Shown: one piece after another, positions 16,971 to 26,296 of the stretch
Layout of the letters: each line of letters starts with the position of its first letter
How positions within the stretch are numbered: position 1 is the first letter of the stretch
NCBI RefSeq assembly: GCF_004151275.2
Contig: NZ_CP130821.1
Location: 2,418,001 to 2,482,000, forward strand
Source of the DNA: Flavobacterium dauae
GTDB taxonomy: Bacteria > Bacteroidota > Bacteroidia > Flavobacteriales > Flavobacteriaceae
Reading direction: 5' to 3'
DNA: 64,000 bases
The notes under the pieces: model-generated
Told to the model about the DNA's origin: nothing
Seen by the model: only the letters and a program-made list of their open reading frames with translations
Databases searched by the model: none
Translations under genes and position numbers: made by a program

Positions 16971-17241
16971 GAAATTTCACATTGTAATTTATACTATAAT
17001 TTGTTTTTGTGTAGTATCATTTATATCATTAGCTTTTTCATTTACTCAAAACAAGATCAACAATTCTTTTCCGAATTTTGAAATAGGTTTCCCTTTCACA
17101 TATTACAATCAATTTCTTGTACAAAACTTAAATTGTTCAGATATTCATCACCACATAAATACTAATAATATTATATACAACTTTTTAATTTATTTTATAA
17201 TTGTTGTAGCTTTAAAATTAAAACAACGAAACAAAAAATGA
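16939..17241 (+). CDS. small membrane protein of unknown function
   Basis: 100 residues with two membrane segments (about 14-35 and 78-94) and a middle loop containing IGFPFTYYNQF, a phrase I recall from other short flavobacterial membrane proteins. It starts inside the toxin gene (32-bp overlap) and its stop overlaps the purE start as ATGA. This tight packing makes coupled translation with purE likely and supports it as a real gene. No role is known. Confidence 0.6.
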   Translation: MKKILNLILLKKFHIVIYTIICFCVVSFISLAFSFTQNKINNSFPNFEIGFPFTYYNQFLVQNLNCSDIHHHINTNNIIYNFLIYFIIVVALKLKQRNKK

Positions 17242-17717
17242 AAGTAGCAGTAGTAATGGGCAGCATTTCGGATATGCCGGTAATGCAACAAGCCATAGAT
17301 ATATTAAAAGAATTTGGAGTAGAAACGCATGTTGATATTGTATCGGCACACAGAACTCCGGAAAAATTAGTCGATTTTTCTAACAACGCACACAAAAACG
17401 GCATTAATGTAATTATTGCAGGTGCCGGCGGAGCTGCACATTTACCAGGAATGGTTGCAAGTATGAGTCCGTTGCCGGTGATTGGTGTTCCGGTAAAATC
17501 GAGCAATTCTATTGACGGTTGGGATTCTGTTTTATCAATTCTGCAAATGCCTGGCGGTGTTCCTGTAGCAACGGTTGCGTTAAACGGAGCTAAAAATGCC
17601 GGTTTATTGGCAGTACAAATTTTAGCAAGTCAAAATGCTGAGTTGTTACAAAAAATGATCGATTACAAATTAGGTTTAAAAGAAGCAGTTTTAAAAGCGG
17701 CTGAAGGTTTAAAATAA
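17238..17717 (+). CDS. purE: N5-carboxyaminoimidazole ribonucleotide mutase
   Basis: Class I PurE, which converts N5-CAIR from PurK to CAIR. It has 159 residues. The N-terminal MGSISDMPVM loop, the SAHRTPE motif with the catalytic His, and the GAGGAAHLPGMVAS loop are all present. The ATG is within ATGA at the end of the upstream membrane gene. Read-through from purK across the toxin-antitoxin genes probably supplies much of its expression. Confidence 0.96.
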   Translation: MKVAVVMGSISDMPVMQQAIDILKEFGVETHVDIVSAHRTPEKLVDFSNNAHKNGINVIIAGAGGAAHLPGMVASMSPLPVIGVPVKSSNSIDGWDSVLSILQMPGGVPVATVALNGAKNAGLLAVQILASQNAELLQKMIDYKLGLKEAVLKAAEGLK

Positions 17718-17747
17718 TAAAAGAGCAACAAATTAGTTGCTCTTTTA
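17718..17747. terminator. bidirectional terminator after purE
   Basis: Perfect 12-bp arms TAAAAGAGCAAC and GTTGCTCTTTTA with a 6-nt loop lie between purE and the convergent exported-protein gene. Confidence 0.85.
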
Positions 17748-17749
17748 AT

Positions 17750-18460
17750 TTACCAAGTTGCACAATTACTATAATAGAATTGTTGTGCTTGAGCTAGATA
17801 AAACGAATCGGTAATGTCACTATATACTTTATCTATCAATTCAAAAAGTTCCTCTTTTAAATCACTCTTTCTCTTTTCATCATCAAAATACTCATTATCC
17901 AATTTGTCTGTAACAACTTGTTGTAATGTTTGTTTAAATAAATCTTTCTGTTTAGTAATATCGTATTTGACCGAAAAATCATTCTTTGTTAAATAATATA
18001 AGTAGATTGAATATTCTGTATAACCATAGATGCGAGCATATAAATGTGTAAATCCTGAACCTCCACCTTCCAACAAGCTTGACATTTTATTCAACCTACA
18101 ATATATATACATTAATCTATTCCGTTGCTCTTCAAAATTTTCATCTTTATATAATTGTCTTAAAAAATAGGCATAATAAATATAGTAGTTATCCTGCCCT
18201 ACTTCGCTCGTAAATTGTTCATCTGAATTTTTCACGTAAGTATTATCTGGATCAGTTGGAAATTCCACAAAAAATTCTGGATGATTTCTCACTACATTAT
18301 TAAAATCATCTTTTAAAACATATGCAATATCTTCTTCAAAAGAAGAAAGCTGAACAGAATCTTTGGTTGTGTAGTACTTTTCCAGATTAAATGTAATACT
18401 TTGTCCAAAACTTATTGAGTAAAAGAAAATGACAAAAACCACCAATAGATAACTTTTCAT
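17750..18460 (-). CDS. exported protein of unknown function
   Basis: 236 residues with a clear signal peptide (cleavage after SFGQ). The mature part is helical and rich in Tyr, Asp and Lys (many YYIYYAYF-like aromatic runs). There is no lipobox and no recognised motif. It is a single gene, convergent with purE and divergent from the M3 peptidase, and probably periplasmic. Confidence 0.7.
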   Translation of the reverse strand: MKSYLLVVFVIFFYSISFGQSITFNLEKYYTTKDSVQLSSFEEDIAYVLKDDFNNVVRNHPEFFVEFPTDPDNTYVKNSDEQFTSEVGQDNYYIYYAYFLRQLYKDENFEEQRNRLMYIYCRLNKMSSLLEGGGSGFTHLYARIYGYTEYSIYLYYLTKNDFSVKYDITKQKDLFKQTLQQVVTDKLDNEYFDDEKRKSDLKEELFELIDKVYSDITDSFYLAQAQQFYYSNCATW

Positions 18461-18560
18461 AAGCGAAATTTTTAAATCGAATATAAGGAATTTTCATTTA
18501 GCTTTAATACTTCGTTAACGATATAATCCTTAATTTTAGGCTTTAACTTTTAAGCAAATT

Positions 18561-20579
18561 ATGGAAAATATATTATTGTCGGCTTTTGATACGGCTCCGT
18601 TTTCACAAATAAAAACCACCGATTACGAACCGGCATTCAATGAAGCAATCACTCAGGCAAAAGCAGAAATTCAGCAGATTATCACCAATACAGATGCTCC
18701 TACTTTTAAAAACACGATTGAAGCTATGTCGTTTTCAGGCATGCAGTTAGATCGAATTTCAAACATCTTTTTTAATTTGAATTCGGCAGAAACCAACGAA
18801 GAATTACAGAAAATTGCTCAGATTGTTGCACCAAAACTATCAGCTTTTGGCAACGATATTTCGCTAAATCCTGAATTGTTCAAACGCGTAAAACAAGTGT
18901 TCGATACCGTTGATAAATCTAATTTAACCACCGAACAAATTACATTGTTAGACAAAACTTACAAAGGACTTGTGCGTAACGGTGCCTTGTTAAACGACGA
19001 TCAAAAGGCAGAATTACGTGAGATTGACGCACAATTATCGGTGCTTTCATTACAATTCAACGAGAATGTTTTGGCTGAAACCAATGCGTATCAACTACAC
19101 ATTACCAGTGAAGAAGATTTAGCCGGATTGCCCGATGGTGTGATTGAAGCTGCTAAAAATCTTGCGGAACAACAAGAAAAACAAGGTTGGATTTTCACCT
19201 TAGATTACCCGAGTTACCTGCCGTTTGTAACCTATGCCAAAAACCGAGAATTACGTAAAGAAATTGCTATTGCAAACGGTAAAAAAGGCTTTCAAAAGAA
19301 CGATTACAACAACGAAGAAATTGTTCTTAAAATTGTAAAATTGCGTAACCAGCGTGCACAATTATTGGGATATAAAAATCATGCTGCGTTTGTGTTAGAA
19401 GAACGTATGGCGCAAAATCCTGAAAAGGTACTATCTTTTTTGAACGATTTATTGGTAAAAGCAAAACCCGCTGCCGACAAAGAATTTGATGAATTGACGA
19501 CTTACGCTAAAAAATTAGATGGAATTGATCGATTAGAAAAATGGGACGGAAGTTATTACAGCGAAAAATTGAAACAGGAACGTTTTAATTTAGACGATGA
19601 AGTGTTGAAACCTTACTTTAAATTGGAAAATGTTTTAAATGGAGCTTTTGAAGTTGCTCATAAACTATATGGATTAACATTTACCGAAGTTTTTACGGTT
19701 GATAAATACCAAAAAGATATTCAAACCTTTGAAGTAACAGATGAGAAAGAAACATTAGTTGCCATTCTCTATACCGATTTTTTCCCCAGAAAAGGCAAAC
19801 GCAACGGTGCCTGGATGACTTCGTTTAAATCTCAATGGATTAAAAACGATGTTAACGAGCGTCCGCATATTTCCATTGTTTGTAACTTCACTCCTCCTAC
19901 CCCATCAAAACCATCGTTGCTAACTTTTAACGAAGTTACTACTTTGTTTCACGAGTTTGGTCATGCGTTACACGGAATGTTAGCGAACACAACGTATCCG
20001 TCGTTATCAGGAACATCGGTTTATTGGGATTTTGTGGAATTACCGAGTCAGATTATGGAAAACTGGGTGTATCAACCTGAAACATTGGCGTTGTTTGCAA
20101 AACATTACCAAACCGGCGAAACCATTCCGCAACAATACATCGATAAAATTAAAGAAAGTGCCAACTTTTTAGAAGGAATGGCAACGTTGCGTCAGTTGAG
20201 TTTTGGATTGTTGGATATGGCTTGGCATTCTGAAAATCCTTCAGAAATTAATGATTTAAAATCGTTTGAAAACAAACAGTTTGAATCGACAAAATTGTAT
20301 CCCGATGTTGCCGAAAATGTTATGAGCACCGCTTTTTCGCACATTTTTGCAGGTGGATACGCCGCAGGATATTACTCGTACAAATGGGCTGAAGTATTAG
20401 ATGCCGATGCGTTTGATTATTTTGAACAAAACGGAATTTTTAATAAAGAAATTGCTACCAAGTTTAAAGATTATGTTTTATCGCAAGGCGGAACCGATCA
20501 TCCAATGACGCTTTATAAAAAATTCCGCGGACAAGAACCATCGCCCAATGCACTACTAAAACGTGCCGGATTAATATAA
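18561..20579 (+). CDS. M3-family zinc oligopeptidase (Dcp/OpdA type)
   Basis: A cytoplasmic zinc metallopeptidase that degrades short peptides. It has 672 residues, normal for M3A, with no signal peptide. The zinc-binding helix HEFGHALHG begins at His464, with Glu465 catalytic and His468 the second ligand. The third ligand glutamate lies in the following helix (FVELPSQIMENW). It could be oligopeptidase A or peptidyl-dipeptidase Dcp; the sequence alone does not separate them. It is a single-gene unit. Confidence 0.92.
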   Translation: MENILLSAFDTAPFSQIKTTDYEPAFNEAITQAKAEIQQIITNTDAPTFKNTIEAMSFSGMQLDRISNIFFNLNSAETNEELQKIAQIVAPKLSAFGNDISLNPELFKRVKQVFDTVDKSNLTTEQITLLDKTYKGLVRNGALLNDDQKAELREIDAQLSVLSLQFNENVLAETNAYQLHITSEEDLAGLPDGVIEAAKNLAEQQEKQGWIFTLDYPSYLPFVTYAKNRELRKEIAIANGKKGFQKNDYNNEEIVLKIVKLRNQRAQLLGYKNHAAFVLEERMAQNPEKVLSFLNDLLVKAKPAADKEFDELTTYAKKLDGIDRLEKWDGSYYSEKLKQERFNLDDEVLKPYFKLENVLNGAFEVAHKLYGLTFTEVFTVDKYQKDIQTFEVTDEKETLVAILYTDFFPRKGKRNGAWMTSFKSQWIKNDVNERPHISIVCNFTPPTPSKPSLLTFNEVTTLFHEFGHALHGMLANTTYPSLSGTSVYWDFVELPSQIMENWVYQPETLALFAKHYQTGETIPQQYIDKIKESANFLEGMATLRQLSFGLLDMAWHSENPSEINDLKSFENKQFESTKLYPDVAENVMSTAFSHIFAGGYAAGYYSYKWAEVLDADAFDYFEQNGIFNKEIATKFKDYVLSQGGTDHPMTLYKKFRGQEPSPNALLKRAGLI

Positions 20580-20680
20580 AAAATTGTGGTTCTTAAGAAA
20601 ATAGGCAAACAGATATTTAATTTAGGTCTATATTTTTTCGCACTATCAAAAAACAGACTTTTACATTTAAAAACAATTTT

Positions 20681-20977
20681 ATGGAAAAAAAAGCAAATAG
20701 ATACTTATTAACATTACAACAGTTGGCATCGATTAGAGAGGAAAACAAAACAGATGACATTTTAGAATTAGAATTTACAAATCACGACGAGCTTTTTGTG
20801 ATTATTAGTGCTATAAAAAACAAACAACTATTTAACACCGAAAACGAAAGCATTGAATTTGCTTTAGGTTTAAAATTGTTTAGTGAGGTACTGCTTAAAA
20901 ACAGAAAACATCCGTTGTTTGAAGAATTAGGTTCACAATTTGGTGAGTTTATGAAGAAATTAAAAGCTAAACCTTAA
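20681..20977 (+). CDS. DUF3861 domain protein
   Basis: 98 residues. The N-terminal RYLLTLQQLA, the central NHDELFVII and the C-terminal ALGLKLFSEVLLKNRKHPLFEE and FGEFMKKLK match the DUF3861 family as I remember it. The family has no assigned function. There is no signal peptide or membrane segment. It is followed by a strong terminator and stands alone. Confidence 0.82.
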   Translation: MEKKANRYLLTLQQLASIREENKTDDILELEFTNHDELFVIISAIKNKQLFNTENESIEFALGLKLFSEVLLKNRKHPLFEELGSQFGEFMKKLKAKP

Positions 20978-21018
20978 CCAAAAGGCTGTCTTAATTTACA
21001 AAGACAGCCTTTTTGGTT
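20976..21018 (+). terminator. terminator after the DUF3861 gene
   Basis: A long stem pairs the segment 20976-20992 with 21001-21018 (one extra T), with core GGCTGTCTT and AAGACAGCC. It has A and T flanks and may act in both directions. Confidence 0.8.
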
Positions 21019-21046
21019 ATAAAGATATTTTAGAAAAAAAATCATC

Positions 21047-21084
21047 AAACAAAACAGCAACCAATTACGGTTGCTGTTTTGTTT
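21047..21084 (-). terminator. terminator of the antiporter gene
   Basis: Arms of 16 bp (21047-21062 and 21069-21084) around a 6-nt loop lie directly after the antiporter stop, and the minus strand runs into a long T tract. Confidence 0.8.
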
Positions 21085-22362
21085 TTATGCTGCTTCTTTT
21101 ATATTGGTAGGTTCATCATTTTTTAAAACTTTTTTGGCTACTTTACCAACGGTTAATCCTTGTACAACAATTGAAAAAAGAACTACAATATAGGTAACTT
21201 CTAGTAAAACATCTTTAATATCGCCTACCGAATTAGGTATGCTCATAACCAGTGCAATAGAAACTCCGCCCCGAATTCCACCCCAAACCATTGTTGTTAA
21301 TGATCCTTTAGAATAGGTATTTTTTCGTAGTATGGTGCTTGCCGGAATAAATATCGCTAACGTTCGTGCCGATAAACAAATGAAGATTGCAATAACGCCT
21401 AACAGTAATTGTTCTTGTAAATCGGGTAGCATCAATAATTCAAAACCTATAAAAAGGAAAAGAATGGCGTTTAAAATTTCATCAATCAATTCCCAAAACT
21501 TGCTTAAATAATCGCGTGTGGTTTCGCTCATAGCTACTTTTTTACCATAGTTTCCAATAATTAAACCGGCAATAACCATGGCAAGTGGCGATGAAAAATG
21601 TAATTGTTTAGCTATTAAAAATCCGCCCATTACAATTGATAATGTTATAAGCACCGACACTTTATAATCGTCGATTTTCTTCATTACATTACTGGCTGTA
21701 TACCCTAACAAAGCTCCCAACAAAATTCCGCCTCCGGCTTCTAACAAAAACAATTTTGAAACAGATGCAAATGTTGCGTCAAAACTTGTATCAGTCGCCA
21801 TTTTTAACACTACGGCAAACATTACAACGGCTACCCCATCGTTAAAAAGCGATTCGCCCGTAATTTTTGTTTCGATCATTTTTGGAACTTTCGCTTCCTT
21901 TAAAATTCCTAAAACAACAATAGGATCGGTAGGCGAAATAAGGGTTCCAAACAACAAACAGTATATAAACGGTATTTGTAAGCCCAGCATTGGGGCTACG
22001 GTATAGAACAATCCGGCAATAATAAATGCAGACAAAACCACACTTACAGAGGCATACGTTAAAATAGGCCATTTATGTTCGCGGAGATCAAAAATATTGA
22101 TATGAAGTGCACCCGCAAACAGTAAAAAGTTCAGCATTGCCCCCATAAGGATCTCGGTAAAATCAAACTCACGGATCAACTGAAAAAATTCTTGCGTTGT
22201 TTCAGGAAAATATTGATCGCCCACCAAACGTATGGCTACTGATACCAACATAGCAATAATCATAATACCTATGGTACCGGGTAATTTTAAAAAACGTAAA
22301 TTTAAATAGGCAAAAAACGAGGCAAGTACAATTAAAACTGAAAACGTGTAGTATAATTCCAT
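21085..22362 (-). CDS. CPA1-type sodium/proton antiporter
   Basis: An integral membrane protein of 425 residues with about 12 segments. The LISPTDPIVV stretch and the following GESLFNDGVAVV stretch (the ND pair of electroneutral CPA1 antiporters) mark it as NhaP-like. WGGIRGGVSIAL near residue 370 supplies the conserved Arg. The ion may be Na+ or K+. There is no cytoplasmic regulatory domain. It is divergent from the Crp-like regulator and has its own terminator. Confidence 0.9.
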   Translation of the reverse strand: MELYYTFSVLIVLASFFAYLNLRFLKLPGTIGIMIIAMLVSVAIRLVGDQYFPETTQEFFQLIREFDFTEILMGAMLNFLLFAGALHINIFDLREHKWPILTYASVSVVLSAFIIAGLFYTVAPMLGLQIPFIYCLLFGTLISPTDPIVVLGILKEAKVPKMIETKITGESLFNDGVAVVMFAVVLKMATDTSFDATFASVSKLFLLEAGGGILLGALLGYTASNVMKKIDDYKVSVLITLSIVMGGFLIAKQLHFSSPLAMVIAGLIIGNYGKKVAMSETTRDYLSKFWELIDEILNAILFLFIGFELLMLPDLQEQLLLGVIAIFICLSARTLAIFIPASTILRKNTYSKGSLTTMVWGGIRGGVSIALVMSIPNSVGDIKDVLLEVTYIVVLFSIVVQGLTVGKVAKKVLKNDEPTNIKEAA

Positions 22363-22494
22363 AAAATATTTGATTTTCGCTAATTTACGTCTTTTTCTCT
22401 CTTTTTTATTCCTTAAAAGGAATTAAATTTCTATTTTTAACACAGAAATTTGTTTTTTCATCTTACATAAAAATCTTTCTAAAAAAACCAAAAT

Positions 22495-23067
22495 ATGTTG
22501 CTATCCGTTATAAAAAAGTGTTACCGAAACGATCATTTAACAGAACAAGATTTTGAAACTATTTTGAGCAAACACCAAGTGATACCGAACGAAAAAGGCG
22601 ATTTTTTGCTTCAACAATCTCAATTTTTAAACTGTTACTATATTTTATTAGAAGGAACGGTACACGGTTTTGTAAATGATTCTAACGGAAACCAAATTAC
22701 CATAAATTTATACACCGATCCTGAAGTGGTTATTGATGTGAACGCATTATTTCAAAGAAAAAAAACGGTTGAAAACTGGCAATGTTTAACCAATTGTACA
22801 TTACTACACATTTCGTTTGACGATTTTCAGGAATTGTTCCACAACATTTACGGCTTTAGAGAATGGGGACGCACTTGGATGGCAAACGCTCTTTTTGAAT
22901 TAAAAGAACGCAGTATTGAAATGCTAACCCTATCGGCTACTGAACGCTACGAAAAACTTTTGGAACAGAAACCTTATATTTTTCAAACCGTTCCTTTAAA
23001 ATATATCGCTTCGTACTTAGGAATCACAGACACATCTTTGAGCAGAATTAGAAAAGATTTAAAATAA
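22495..23067 (+). CDS. Crp/Fnr-family transcriptional regulator
   Basis: 190 residues: an N-terminal cyclic-nucleotide-binding-type beta roll (about 20-120), a long dimer helix, then a short HTH (VPLKYIASYLGITDTSLSRIRKDL). The key cAMP-contact residues of Crp are not all apparent, so the ligand is unknown. The next genes on the same strand (VOC protein, SRPBCC-DinB protein) could be its targets, since a single regulator followed by small stress or detoxification genes is a common layout, but this is inference. Confidence 0.85.
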   Translation: MLLSVIKKCYRNDHLTEQDFETILSKHQVIPNEKGDFLLQQSQFLNCYYILLEGTVHGFVNDSNGNQITINLYTDPEVVIDVNALFQRKKTVENWQCLTNCTLLHISFDDFQELFHNIYGFREWGRTWMANALFELKERSIEMLTLSATERYEKLLEQKPYIFQTVPLKYIASYLGITDTSLSRIRKDLK

Positions 23068-23141
23068 AACTTGTCTTATGGCAAGATATTTTTTCTTTGT
23101 TGTTTTTAATTTTGAATTTAATTCTTAAAAAAACAGAAATT

Positions 23142-23585
23142 ATGGCTAAAATTCACGCATATTTAAATTTTAACGGAAATTGCGAACAAGCTTTTACCTT
23201 TTATGAAAAAGTATTTAACAAGCAAAACATTGGAACACATCGTTTTGGCGATATGCCCGCAGATCCAAACTTTCAACTAAAAGAAGAAGACAAACAAAAG
23301 GTTGCTCACACGGCAATTATGATTAACGAAAGTACGATGTTGATGGGATCGGACTGTATTGAAGGATTCGGACAGAAAATTATTAACGGCACGTCAACAT
23401 ACATTATGCTTGATACCGAAACAGCTCAGGAAGCAAAGAATTTGTATGCTGCATTATCTGAAAACGCCCTAATTATAGAAATGCCTTTAGGCGAGCAGTT
23501 TTGGGCAGAATTGTATGCATCATTTCAAGATCAGTTTGGTATTTGCTGGATGATTCACTTTGAAGGAAATAAAAAAATGCAATAA
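23142..23585 (+). CDS. VOC-superfamily protein (PhnB-like)
   Basis: 147 residues from the ATG at 23142. A longer frame opens at 23097 but adds a hydrophobic stretch not typical of the family, so the internal start is preferred. The sequence (HAYLNFNGNCEQAFTFYEKVF) opens like PhnB or glyoxalase-fold proteins, with paired beta-alpha-beta units and a C-terminal DQFGICWMIHF. Related proteins include dioxygenases and resistance proteins; the substrate here is unknown. It is 12 bp from the SRPBCC-DinB gene and likely in one operon with it. Confidence 0.83.
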   Translation: MAKIHAYLNFNGNCEQAFTFYEKVFNKQNIGTHRFGDMPADPNFQLKEEDKQKVAHTAIMINESTMLMGSDCIEGFGQKIINGTSTYIMLDTETAQEAKNLYAALSENALIIEMPLGEQFWAELYASFQDQFGICWMIHFEGNKKMQ

Positions 23586-23597
23586 AATTATAAATCT

Positions 23598-24650
23598 ATG
23601 AAATTTTTAAAATACACCCTTTTTACCATTTTAGGTATTATCGTTTTGTTATTAATTGTTGCTTTGTTTGTTCCAAAAACATTCCATGCAGAAGGAACCA
23701 CTATAATCAACAAACCCAATGCAGAAGTTTTTAATTATGTAAAACACATAAAAAATCAAGAAAATTTTGGTGTTTGGTTTAAAATGGATCCAAACATTAA
23801 AGTAACCGAAGAAGGAACAGACGGAACCGAAGGTTTTAAATACAGCTGGAAAAGCGATGAAGTAGGCAACGGTTCGCAGGTTATTACCGGAATTGAGGAA
23901 AACCAACGTGTAACGATTGATTTGTTTTTAATGGACAGTGCCGAACCTGCAAAATCGTATTTTACAACCGAAGCTGTTGATAATAATCAAACCAAAGTAA
24001 GCTGGGTGGTTAACGGTAAAACACCTTACCCATTTAATTTAATCAGCCTTTGTTACGATATGAACAAAGATTTTGAACAAGGTGTTCAAAATCTAAAAGA
24101 AGTTTTAGAAGCTCAGGAAAGTCCATCTACATTTGCCTTAGATTATTACGACAAAACTTTTGATACTCTTAAAGAAAGCATTGCAGGCTTAACCAATGAA
24201 CAACTACATTTTAAACCATCTAAAGAAGCGTGGAGTATTAGTCAATGTCTAGAGCATATCATCCTTACAGAAAATATGATTTTCAAAATGATAAAAGAAA
24301 ATATGGAAAAACCTGTAAACCCAGAACGCAGAAAAGAGATTAAATTTTCTGACAACGAAGTCATAGCAATGGCTACCGATAGGAGTAAAAAATACAAAGC
24401 ACCCGAAATATTAATTGCTAAAGGTAAATACGACACTTCTGAAACCGCAATGAACGACTTAAAAGCACAAAGAGAAGAAATTTATTCTTTTATTAAAAAT
24501 ACTTCGATAGACGATTTACGAAACCGGGTAAACGATTCACCGGCGGGTGCAACAGATGCCTACCAATCATTACTTTTTCTTGCAGCACATACAGCAAGAC
24601 ACACCTTGCAGATTGAGGAAATAAAAACAAATACCGATTTTCCTAAATAA
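23598..24650 (+). CDS. SRPBCC-DinB two-domain protein with N-terminal anchor
   Basis: 350 residues. An N-terminal hydrophobic segment (5-27) could anchor it in the inner membrane. Residues about 28-170 look like an SRPBCC (START-type) ligand-binding domain, beginning FHAEGTTIINKPNAEVFNYV. Residues about 180-350 are a DinB-like four-helix bundle with a likely metal triad: His in CLEHII and the AAHTARH pair. Both domains normally occur as separate small proteins, so this is a fusion. The role is unknown; DinB proteins often handle thiol-linked or toxic small molecules. It follows the VOC gene by 12 bp. Confidence 0.78.
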   Translation: MKFLKYTLFTILGIIVLLLIVALFVPKTFHAEGTTIINKPNAEVFNYVKHIKNQENFGVWFKMDPNIKVTEEGTDGTEGFKYSWKSDEVGNGSQVITGIEENQRVTIDLFLMDSAEPAKSYFTTEAVDNNQTKVSWVVNGKTPYPFNLISLCYDMNKDFEQGVQNLKEVLEAQESPSTFALDYYDKTFDTLKESIAGLTNEQLHFKPSKEAWSISQCLEHIILTENMIFKMIKENMEKPVNPERRKEIKFSDNEVIAMATDRSKKYKAPEILIAKGKYDTSETAMNDLKAQREEIYSFIKNTSIDDLRNRVNDSPAGATDAYQSLLFLAAHTARHTLQIEEIKTNTDFPK

Positions 24651-24662
24651 TCTTCATATATA

Positions 24663-24693
24663 GCAATATCTTACTATTTTTGTAAGGTATTGC
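24663..24693 (+). promoter_or_regulatory. promoter -7 box inside an inverted repeat
   Basis: GCAATATCTTAC (24663-24674) and GTAAGGTATTGC (24682-24693) pair with a single G-T position. TATTTTTG (24675-24682, consensus TAnnTTTG) fills the centre, 17 nt before the ATG of the next gene. It may be an operator overlapping the -7 box. Confidence 0.5.
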
Positions 24694-24699
24694 GTTATT

Positions 24700-26292
24700 A
24701 TGAAAAAATTGATTAATAAATACCTGACAGCTTTAGCAATTGCTTCCCTGTCTCTAATTTCGTGTGCTGCTCAGCAACAGCAACAGCCTACAAAAGTTAC
24801 TGTTGTAAAAAGTTCTGAAACGGAACCAGTTACAAAAACTCCGCAGCCTGTTGAACAGCCAATCATTACTAACGATTTAAAGATTAATCTACCCGAAGTA
24901 AAACGCGAATTTCGTGCTGCCTGGGTGGCTACCGTGGCTAATATCAACTGGCCAAGCAGTAAAAATCTTTCTACGCAGGAACAGAAAAACGAAGCCATTA
25001 AACTGTTAGATTTATTACAAAACGCGAATTTTAATGCGGTAATTTTTCAGGTTCGTCCGGCTGCCGATGCCTTATACAAAAGCAATTACGAACCTTGGTC
25101 GTACTATTTAACCGGCGAAACAGGCAAAGTACCTTCACCTTATTACGATCCGTTAGAATTTTGGATCGAAGAAGCCCACAATCGCGGAATGGAGTTGCAT
25201 GTTTGGTTAAATCCTTATCGGGCACACCACTTAAGCGGTGGTTCGGTAAGCAGTGAATCTATGGTTAAAAAATCGCCAAGCAATATCGTAAAACTCAAAA
25301 ACGGTATGTATTGGTTTGATCCGGCAAGTATAAAAACACAAGACCACGTTTCAAATGTGGTAAAAGACATTGTATCGCGTTACGATATTGATGCCATTCA
25401 TTTCGACGATTATTTTTATCCGTATGCTTCATACAACGGTGGAGCAGATTTTCCTGACAACGCTTCGTGGAACACGTATAAAAACAATGGTGGAAATCTT
25501 TTAAAAGCCGATTGGCGAAGAGATAATGTGAATAAATTTATTGAACGCATCAACAAAGAAATCAAACAAGAAAAACCGTATGTAAAATTTGGAATCAGTC
25601 CGTTTGGCATCTGGAAATCGGGCTATCCTTCGGGCGTTGTTGGATCTTCTCAATACGATGAACTGTATGCCGACGCCAAATTATGGCTGAACAAAGGCTG
25701 GGTTGATTATTTCTCCCCTCAATTGTATTGGCCGATTAACTCACAACGTCAAAATTTTCAGGATTTATTGGAATGGTGGCAAGATGAAAACACTATGAAC
25801 CGCCATCTTTGGCCGGGCTTGAATACTGTAGAAGTAAAAGCTCCCAATCGTGCTACCGAAATCGTCAACCAAATTAAAGTTACTGAAAAGGTTTTAAGTA
25901 AAAACAGTATTGGTGCAATTCATTACAGTATAGCGGGTTTAACGAATAATCCCGAAATGGTGCAGGCATTAAAAAACGGTCCCTACAAAGACAAAGCATT
26001 AATTCCGCGCAGCCCTTGGATTACTGCTAACAAACTAACCAAACCCGATTTACAGATTTCCGATATCCCTTCGCAACTTTCTATAAAATGGAGCAATAGT
26101 TCTGAAAAAGATGTGTTTCAATGGGTTTTATATACAAAGTATGAAAATGAATGGCAAATTGAAATTTTACCTAAAAACGAACGTAGTAAACGGTTAAATC
26201 GTACACAAAACGGCAAAAAATGCAACACTATTGCCTTAAAAGCTGTTGACCGTTTAGGCAACGAAAGTGATTACACGGTTAAAAAAATATAA
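24700..26292 (+). CDS. GH10-like (GHL10/YngK-type) lipoprotein
   Basis: 530 residues. The lipobox LISCAAQ is followed by a Gln-rich spacer. The main domain (about 55-400) is the glycoside-hydrolase-like GHL10 TIM barrel, with REFRAAWVATVANINWPS at its start and AIHFDDYFYPY as the acidic strand end. A C-terminal fibronectin-like stretch follows. Family members are thought to act on peptidoglycan-related glycans, but the substrate here is not known. It is likely attached to the outer membrane. It shares a transcript with the DUF1697 gene 4 bp downstream. Confidence 0.87.
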   Translation: MKKLINKYLTALAIASLSLISCAAQQQQQPTKVTVVKSSETEPVTKTPQPVEQPIITNDLKINLPEVKREFRAAWVATVANINWPSSKNLSTQEQKNEAIKLLDLLQNANFNAVIFQVRPAADALYKSNYEPWSYYLTGETGKVPSPYYDPLEFWIEEAHNRGMELHVWLNPYRAHHLSGGSVSSESMVKKSPSNIVKLKNGMYWFDPASIKTQDHVSNVVKDIVSRYDIDAIHFDDYFYPYASYNGGADFPDNASWNTYKNNGGNLLKADWRRDNVNKFIERINKEIKQEKPYVKFGISPFGIWKSGYPSGVVGSSQYDELYADAKLWLNKGWVDYFSPQLYWPINSQRQNFQDLLEWWQDENTMNRHLWPGLNTVEVKAPNRATEIVNQIKVTEKVLSKNSIGAIHYSIAGLTNNPEMVQALKNGPYKDKALIPRSPWITANKLTKPDLQISDIPSQLSIKWSNSSEKDVFQWVLYTKYENEWQIEILPKNERSKRLNRTQNGKKCNTIALKAVDRLGNESDYTVKKI

Positions 26293-26296
26293 TACA

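Noticed and set aside
24770-24795. CAG/CAA run as an unstable triplet repeat
   Set aside because: It is a short Gln-rich lipoprotein spacer with mixed codons; common after lipoboxes.
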